A DNA stretch of 64,000 bases from an uncultured Pirellulaceae bacterium (GTDB lineage Bacteria > Planctomycetota > Planctomycetia > Pirellulales > Pirellulaceae): the NCBI GenBank assembly GCA_937929805.1, contig CALFUT010000006.1, positions 62,001 to 126,000 on the forward strand, read 5' to 3'. The notes beneath the pieces were generated by a model. It ran no database searches. It was not told the origin of the DNA and saw only the letters and a list, made by a program, of their open reading frames with translations. How positions within the stretch are numbered: the first letter of the stretch is position 1; each line of letters begins with the position of its first letter. Below are positions 59,111 through 64,000 of this stretch, one piece after another. The position numbers were made by a program, and so were the translations under genes.

Positions 59111-60388
59111 CTAGTTGCTTTCGCCAACGACGACTTCCAGAGACATTGTCTTGCTGCGTCGCTTGATCTTGAAGGTGGTTTTTTGAAAGGGCAAAAGCTT
59201 TGCGATTGCTAATTCCAATTCGTTATAGGTTGAAATCTTGATTCCATCGATTCCCACGATTCGATCCATCGGTTTAAGTCCAGCTTTGTCGGCCGGTCCT
59301 TTGTCTTTGACGTCGGTGATTCGGTTGGAGTTCGGTCGGACAGTGAAACCCATGTAGGGAGTTCCATCGATCACCAAGCCCCGATCCATTTTGTCCCAAT
59401 TGTCCGAATAGACATCGATCGGCGCGTGTAGATTGTCCCAGAGCTTGGACCCGATGCGGCTATGGATTCCGATTACTTCTCCGTTCATGTCGACCAATGG
59501 TCCACCTGAATCACCACCCACAAGCGTGCAGTCGGTTTGCAGTCGCGAGTGATGGTTGCTGATGATGCGGCCGGCTCGGAAGACCAGCCCTCGCTTTTCA
59601 TCGATGCCACCAGGGTGCCCAACCGCCATGACCCATTGACCGGGTTGCAGTTCGGCCGACAGGCCGATTTCTAGGTGAGGAAAACGCTTGCCTTCCGTTT
59701 CGGCAATCTTCAACATTCCGTAATCAAGATTCCGGGCAAGCCCCAACGTGTTGGCTTCAACGATGCGACCGTCGGGAAAGGTCACATTTGCAACACCGCC
59801 TGGGCGACCAATCACATGAGCTGCTGTCAGAATATAGCCATCGTCCGAAACAACGACGCCAGAACCTTGAGCCATTCCGATCTGAATGTTGACGGTTGCT
59901 GGAGAGACCTGATCGGCAAGGGATGCAAAATGTTCCTCCATCGCTTTGAGTTCTTCTAACGTGGAAGGAGATTTTCCATCAAACAGAAAATCAAGCGAGG
60001 TGGCGGCTAGTTCAACATTGTCTTCTTGCGAAAGTGAATCGGTGTCCGATTTCGGGTCCGCTTTTGGATCGGGCGTCGACATGGCGGCCGAACTAGAATC
60101 TTCTTCATCTTCAGGTTTGGCAGCGTCGGGCGAATCGGATTCACTTCTCGGCGCAAGGTCCATTTCCTCAGGACGAGTCGGTCGATCCAGCGGAATATCT
60201 AGGTCCAGCGGCAGGTCCAATTCGTCATCAAGCTCATCGTCATCGGCCGGAATCGTTTCTGGATCTTCGGTCACGACTTGGATCATCGCGGCTGTCGCGC
60301 TCGCTTTCCAGCTGGGCGAATCGAATCCGAGCGTGATCACTAGGATCACCGGTAGCAGAGCGATCGAAGGTCGTGAAGTCGACAGCAT
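59111..60388 (-). CDS. HtrA/DegP-type serine protease with C-terminal PDZ
   Basis: A 425-residue periplasmic protease. It has a signal peptide (SIALLPVILVITLGF), a long acidic Asp/Glu/Ser-rich linker (about 40-130), then the trypsin-like domain with an intact triad: TAAHVIG (about 189), LDYGML (about 220), GGDSGGPL (about 292). A single PDZ domain closes it (about 335-420; NSNRITDVKDKGPADKAGLK). It degrades or refolds damaged exported proteins. The altered paralogue begins 13 bp downstream, so the two likely form one transcript and may act together. Confidence 0.92.
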   Translation of the reverse strand: MLSTSRPSIALLPVILVITLGFDSPSWKASATAAMIQVVTEDPETIPADDDELDDELDLPLDLDIPLDRPTRPEEMDLAPRSESDSPDAAKPEDEEDSSSAAMSTPDPKADPKSDTDSLSQEDNVELAATSLDFLFDGKSPSTLEELKAMEEHFASLADQVSPATVNIQIGMAQGSGVVVSDDGYILTAAHVIGRPGGVANVTFPDGRIVEANTLGLARNLDYGMLKIAETEGKRFPHLEIGLSAELQPGQWVMAVGHPGGIDEKRGLVFRAGRIISNHHSRLQTDCTLVGGDSGGPLVDMNGEVIGIHSRIGSKLWDNLHAPIDVYSDNWDKMDRGLVIDGTPYMGFTVRPNSNRITDVKDKGPADKAGLKPMDRIVGIDGIKISTYNELELAIAKLLPFQKTTFKIKRRSKTMSLEVVVGESN

Positions 60389-60638
60389 CAAAACGGTTCC
60401 GAGAGTGAACAGGGAGTAACGATTTTTCAGGTATTTTGGCGTGAGCTACCTCGCCCGCCGTGTTGACCGCATAACTGTAGGTTAAAGTTATGGCAAATAC
60501 AGGCGAAAATCGAGCCCGCCGAAAATACGCGAGAGCCTTCAGATGCCGGTTTTTACCGGGCAGGCTCATTTTAACCGCGGTTTTGACAAATGGGAAACAC
60601 ACCGCAGTTGCCTGCAAGCACCTCCAAGCGACGCTGAA

Positions 60639-61538
60639 ATGAGCGACCTGATGACGATGAAACGAAGATTGGTGTTCGGCTGCGGCTATTTGGGAGCTCG
60701 CGTGGCTCGGTTGTGGAACAACGCCGGTGACGACGTAATTGCGGTGACTCGGTCGGATAACCGCCAGCAGGCGCTCTCTGAGGAAGGTTACTCGCCTTTT
60801 CTGGCGGACGTGACGCGTCCGGAAACACTCGTCAATCTACCGCAGGTCGATACCGTCCTGATCGCAGTGGGCATGGATCGATCGGTCTACTCAGACATTC
60901 GAAAAGTTTATGTCGAGGGCCTGAAAAACGTACTGGACGCTTTGCCAGAATCGATTCAGCACGTGATCTATGTCAGCTCCACCGGCGTGTACGGAAATTT
61001 TGATGGAGCTTGGATCGATGAGGAAGCTCGCACGGAACCAAAACGCGAGGGCGGCAAGGCGTGCCTTGAGGCTGAGCAATTGCTCATGGAAAGTCGGTGG
61101 GGATCACGCGCGACGATTCTCCGGTTTGCCGGCATCTACGGGCCCGATCGTGTTCCAACTCGACAACAGATTTTGGACAAACAGTGGGATCGACTTTCAC
61201 CTTTCGGCTATTTGAATCTGATTCAGGTGGATGACGGAGCCCGCATCGTGCAGCTGATTGCTCACAGTGTCGATGTGGATCCGGACAATACCGATTCATT
61301 GGCTCAAACGTTTTTGGTTTCTGATGGCCGGCCGCCGTTGCGTCGAGATTATTACGATTGGATCGCGGATCGTTTTGGCGTTGGCCCAATTCCGTGGGAA
61401 CCGGATGCAGTGGCGCCGCAGGAATCGCGTGCGTCAAGCAGTAAGCGGATCAGCAATCGGAAATTGCAGCAGCACTTCTCGATCGATTTTTTGTACCCAG
61501 ATTATCGAGCCGGGCTGACTCACGCGCTGGATGAATAA
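60639..61538 (+). CDS. NAD-dependent epimerase/dehydratase (YeeZ-like)
   Basis: A 299-residue extended SDR. The Rossmann start LVFGCGYLGARVARLW carries the GxGxxG-like variant GCGYLG. The YVSSTGVYGNFDG block and LRFAGIYGPDR follow. In place of the catalytic YxxxK it reads GGKACLEAEQ, typical of the atypical YeeZ-type SDRs in which the Tyr is lost. The role is unknown, probably NAD(P)-binding metabolism. ATG 60639 is chosen. Confidence 0.82.
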   Translation: MSDLMTMKRRLVFGCGYLGARVARLWNNAGDDVIAVTRSDNRQQALSEEGYSPFLADVTRPETLVNLPQVDTVLIAVGMDRSVYSDIRKVYVEGLKNVLDALPESIQHVIYVSSTGVYGNFDGAWIDEEARTEPKREGGKACLEAEQLLMESRWGSRATILRFAGIYGPDRVPTRQQILDKQWDRLSPFGYLNLIQVDDGARIVQLIAHSVDVDPDNTDSLAQTFLVSDGRPPLRRDYYDWIADRFGVGPIPWEPDAVAPQESRASSSKRISNRKLQQHFSIDFLYPDYRAGLTHALDE

Positions 61539-61689
61539 TCCGCTAGCGATTCAAATGCACAGCAGCTTCGTTTGTTGGGATCGATCAGGGGACCACCGTG
61601 TGCAGGTTGAAGCGATCCGAGGTCGCTCTTAGAATCTAGTTCAGCCAGCCAGCCTCTTTTTGTCGCAAGCCAGCCACTCATCGGACAAC

Positions 61690-62475
61690 ATGTTAGAACG
61701 CAAGCCCATCTTCCCGAACATCATCGAAGTCAATCATCAGGTTGGTCAGGTGCTTGGGTGCAACGTGTACCTGATTTTCGATGGCGACCAATGGGTGATG
61801 ATCGATATCGGTTATGAAGATGTGGTGGACGATATCGTGAAAATGATTCGCGAAATCGACATGCCATTCGCTGGTTGTCAGGGATTGATTGCGACTCATG
61901 CGGACGTCGATCACATTCAAGGACTGGCGAAAGCCAGGCAGATTCTACGTTGTCCGGTAATGGCTCATCCGTTAGCAGCCGAGCCCTTGCGAACAGGTGA
62001 TCGGATCAAAACGTTCGCATTGATCGAAGCTCAAGGGATCGACATGGCCATGCCGCCGGTCGAGATCGAACGGTTGCTCAACGATGGAGACACCATTGAG
62101 GTCGGGGATCTGAAGCTGGAAGTTTGGCTGACTCAGGGGCACACGGACAGTCAGCTGTCGTTTCGCCTTGGCAAGTATCTGTTCAGTGGTGACAACATCT
62201 ATCGGGACGGAGGCATCGGTGCGATTGATGCTCATCACGGTAGCGATCTGGAGTCATTCATTTCATCACTCAAGCGAATTCGAAATAGTGATGTCGAGTG
62301 GCTGCTGCCCAGCCACGGCCCCATTTTTCGTAAGGATGACGCGTTGATCGATGCGGCAATCGCTCGGGTTGAGGGCTATTTGCACTTGTCTGACTTCGGA
62401 ACGTGCGCGATCGACTGGCCGATGATGGACCAGTTTGAGGACGACATTGCCGCTGGAAAAATGCCGGAGGCGTAG
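61690..62475 (+). CDS. metallo-beta-lactamase-fold hydrolase
   Basis: A 261-residue MBL-fold protein with the metal motif THADVDHIQG (the first His of HxHxDH is replaced by Ala), then QGHTDSQLSF, FSGDNIYRDGGIGAIDAHHG and LLPSHGP. The layout resembles glyoxalase II-like and flavin-linked hydrolases; the changed first His could alter one metal site. ATG 61690; an upstream in-frame TTG exists. Confidence 0.8.
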   Translation: MLERKPIFPNIIEVNHQVGQVLGCNVYLIFDGDQWVMIDIGYEDVVDDIVKMIREIDMPFAGCQGLIATHADVDHIQGLAKARQILRCPVMAHPLAAEPLRTGDRIKTFALIEAQGIDMAMPPVEIERLLNDGDTIEVGDLKLEVWLTQGHTDSQLSFRLGKYLFSGDNIYRDGGIGAIDAHHGSDLESFISSLKRIRNSDVEWLLPSHGPIFRKDDALIDAAIARVEGYLHLSDFGTCAIDWPMMDQFEDDIAAGKMPEA

Positions 62476-62676
62476 TCGAAAGTGTGCAGTTTTCAGGGGA
62501 CAGGTGTGGGCGAACCTGCGGTGGACCAAGAGGAGGCTGCAAACTGCACCCTGTGAACTTTTGACTGTTATTCGGAAGAATCGTTTAATTCTGGCAATGA
62601 CGATTGCCGATGAATCGTGAGTCCCGGAAACCAACCCTGGTTCATCGCTGACGGTTCGTCGCGATTGAACGTACTC

Positions 62677-62689
62677 GGAGGAAACCTCC
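62677..62689 (+). promoter_or_regulatory. hairpin that sequesters a Shine-Dalgarno
   Basis: GGAGG-AAA-CCTCC: the perfect ribosome-binding sequence GGAGG pairs with CCTCC directly before the ATG at 62690. It could throttle initiation or respond to a factor or to temperature. Confidence 0.55.
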
Positions 62690-63013
62690 ATGATTCTTCG
62701 TCTTGCGATCGCTTCACTTGCTGCCGTAGTCGTCATGCTGTCGGCTCAGTCGGTTGAAGCTCAAACCCACGCCTACGGCGCTACTTGGGGCGGCAACAAC
62801 ACGTCTCAAAACTACGATCGGTTTTACCACTATCCGTATGTGACTTACCCTCACAACTATTACGGCAACAACTACATGCGTAGCTCTGACAGCATGTACT
62901 ACCGGTATCCCAAAGAGATGCGAATTCCTGTTTACAACAAGGCTTGGCACAACTACTACCCAAGCAGCCGCCGTTACCACTGGGGGCACCAGTTCGTCAC
63001 CGATATTTTTTAA
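62690..63013 (+). CDS. small secreted Tyr/His/Asn-rich protein
   Basis: A 107-residue protein with a signal peptide (LAIASLAAVVVMLSAQSVEA). The mature part is rich in Tyr, His, Asn and Pro (RFYHYPYVTYPHNYYGN, NYYPSSRRYHWGHQF). No Cys and no recognised domain. The composition suggests a surface or cell-wall component. It is a single-gene unit: strong SD hidden in a hairpin before it and a strong terminator after it. Confidence 0.7.
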   Translation: MILRLAIASLAAVVVMLSAQSVEAQTHAYGATWGGNNTSQNYDRFYHYPYVTYPHNYYGNNYMRSSDSMYYRYPKEMRIPVYNKAWHNYYPSSRRYHWGHQFVTDIF

Positions 63014-63041
63014 TCGGTTGATCTGAAAATACGAAAATCTT

Positions 63042-63077
63042 AAACGCAAGCGAACGTTCTGTTCGCTTGCGTTTTTG
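63042..63077 (+). terminator. terminator after the Tyr/His-rich protein
   Basis: AAACGCAAGCGAAC and GTTCGCTTGCGTTT form a perfect 14-bp stem with a 5-nt loop, then TTG. Confidence 0.93.
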
Positions 63078-63139
63078 CATGGGCACGTTTGTACTGTTGG
63101 AGGTTCGGTGTTTTAAAGCTGGATTCGCCTCTTGTCCCG

Positions 63140-63775
63140 CTATTCCTCGTTGTTCTGATCGTAGACGGCTTGGAGGAGCGCCTCGACATTTTTGAACTTC
63201 TTCTTGCTGGCGAGCGGAACGTCCAGCAAGCGACGCGCTTCGGTTTCGCTGTGGCCGAGTGACAAGAGAACTTGGAAGGTCTCGTCGGCGACGTTGTTGG
63301 TTGAAGATGACTCTCCTTGGCTGTTCATGTCGGCTGCGACCAGCAGCGCAAAGCGAGCCATCTTGCGACGAAGCTTGGCTACGATTCGCTCGGCTGTTGC
63401 CGCCCCGATTCCCGGCAGTGTGGTTAGAACCTTGATGTCTTGCTGCTCGATCGCCGATGCGATGTCTGGCACCGGACGCACCATGGCTCGAAGCGCTTTT
63501 TTGACCCCGACGCCATCGACGCTACAGAACATCTCAAAAAACTGGCGCTCGATGTCGCCGTTAAACCCGATCAGGCGAGGCGTCATGCGACCGCCCTTCT
63601 GCACGTTGCCATCGATGTATTGAATGGTGAATAGGGTCACGGTTTCCTGAAGTTTCATTTGCAGGTGACGGCGAGTGAAATCGGGCACCAGCACTTCGTA
63701 TTCGAAGGGGTCGATGGCAAGCGTTGCCGCATCGTCAGTCAGTTCGACCAGCTGGCCGGTAATTTTGGTAATCAA
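63140..63775 (-). CDS. ruvA: Holliday junction branch migration protein RuvA
   Basis: A 211-residue RuvA. The N-terminal OB domain ([20 protein letters not shown]) is followed by the helix-hairpin-helix pair ([35 protein letters not shown]) that grips junction DNA, and a C-terminal domain III ([22 protein letters not shown]) that contacts RuvB. The start ATG overlaps the end of ruvC by 4 nt, so ruvC and ruvA are coupled. ruvB is not in the window. Confidence 0.93.
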   Translation of the reverse strand: MITKITGQLVELTDDAATLAIDPFEYEVLVPDFTRRHLQMKLQETVTLFTIQYIDGNVQKGGRMTPRLIGFNGDIERQFFEMFCSVDGVGVKKALRAMVRPVPDIASAIEQQDIKVLTTLPGIGAATAERIVAKLRRKMARFALLVAADMNSQGESSSTNNVADETFQVLLSLGHSETEARRLLDVPLASKKKFKNVEALLQAVYDQNNEE

Positions 63776-64000
63776 GTCAGGCTCGATGGTTTCAGTGACA
63801 GGTAGTAGTGACAGATCGCGATCGCGAGGGCGTCGGCGACATCGGGCGGTTCGGGAATGTCGTCTAATGCCAGATGTCGGGCAACGGCCAATTGGACTTG
63901 GGTCTTGGGTGCCCGCCCGTTGCCGGTGAGCACTTTTTTAACTTGAGTTGCGGCATAGGAAACGAGCGGAAGTTCACGCTGCCCGGCGGCCAAGCAAATG
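63772..64000 (-). CDS. ruvC: RuvC crossover-junction endonuclease (5' partial)
   Basis: Only the C-terminal 75 residues are in the window; the rest lies beyond the right edge. They match RuvC: LPLVSYAATQVKKVLTGNGRA, KTQVQLAVARHL and PDVADALAIAICHYY, which carries the last catalytic acidic pair. RuvC cuts Holliday junctions in complex with RuvAB. Confidence 0.88.
   Translation of the reverse strand, partial: ICLAAGQRELPLVSYAATQVKKVLTGNGRAPKTQVQLAVARHLALDDIPEPPDVADALAIAICHYYLSLKPSSLT

Overview
The window reads as a chromosomal segment of a planctomycete, most likely a Pirellulaceae/Rhodopirellula-type bacterium (inference from gene content; no database was consulted). Pointers are a 1143-aa surface protein with an N-terminal LEPR-x-LL motif and C-terminal dockerin, a DUF1080 protein, a squalene-hopene cyclase beside a DUF116-polyprenyl synthase fusion, two membrane proteins carrying an NPY(Q/R)AP motif, many TTG/GTG starts, weak Shine-Dalgarno signals, loosely packed genes and several families of short palindromic repeats.

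Layout. 1-9.6 kb: HemD-like/HemE fusion (cut by the window edge), two membrane proteins, then an isoprenoid cluster (squalene-hopene cyclase, DUF116-polyprenyl synthase, chorismate-lyase-like protein), then a DUF3311/SSS symporter pair. 9.6-22 kb: SF1 helicase, DUF1080 protein, ribosomal protein bS18, hotdog thioesterase, Rab-GGTase-beta-like protein, a VapBC-type toxin-antitoxin, a LolD-like ATPase, a MATE transporter and a 1188-aa FtsX-type permease. 21.9-29.1 kb: a tRNA-Leu(CAA) gene followed by an accessory zone with two nuclease-like secreted proteins, small membrane proteins, an RDD protein and a HipBA module. A degraded tRNA 3' copy at 25.8 kb and a weaker one at 29.05 kb suggest stacked insertions at the tRNA. 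29-43 kb: CYTH protein, FHA-GAF-sigma54 activator, C-terminal processing protease, malic enzyme, PhnP-like hydrolase, an unusually long SecA and Kdo transferase. 43-50 kb: metK, a two-gene unknown module (DUF6932 NTase-like plus partner) bracketed by two look-alike terminators, then sugar-nucleotide genes (UAP1-type pyrophosphorylase, mannose-1-phosphate guanylyltransferase) and RuvX. 50-64 kb: LEPR-x-LL/beta-helix/dockerin protein, a probable PPi-dependent PEP carboxykinase, an HtrA protease with a catalytically altered paralogue, an epimerase, a metallo-beta-lactamase-fold protein, a small Tyr/His-rich secreted protein and ruvA-ruvC (ruvC cut by the edge).

How it fits together. The core genes cover haem synthesis, isoprenoid/hopanoid lipids, outer-membrane and LPS assembly (LolD-like ATPase with FtsX permease, WaaA, SecA, HtrA, Prc), sugar nucleotides, C3/C4 carbon exchange (malic enzyme, PPi-PEPCK) and DNA repair. 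Accessory DNA lies at three kinds of place: behind the tRNA, at the metK terminator, and as short palindromic repeats in spacers and even in frame inside two genes.
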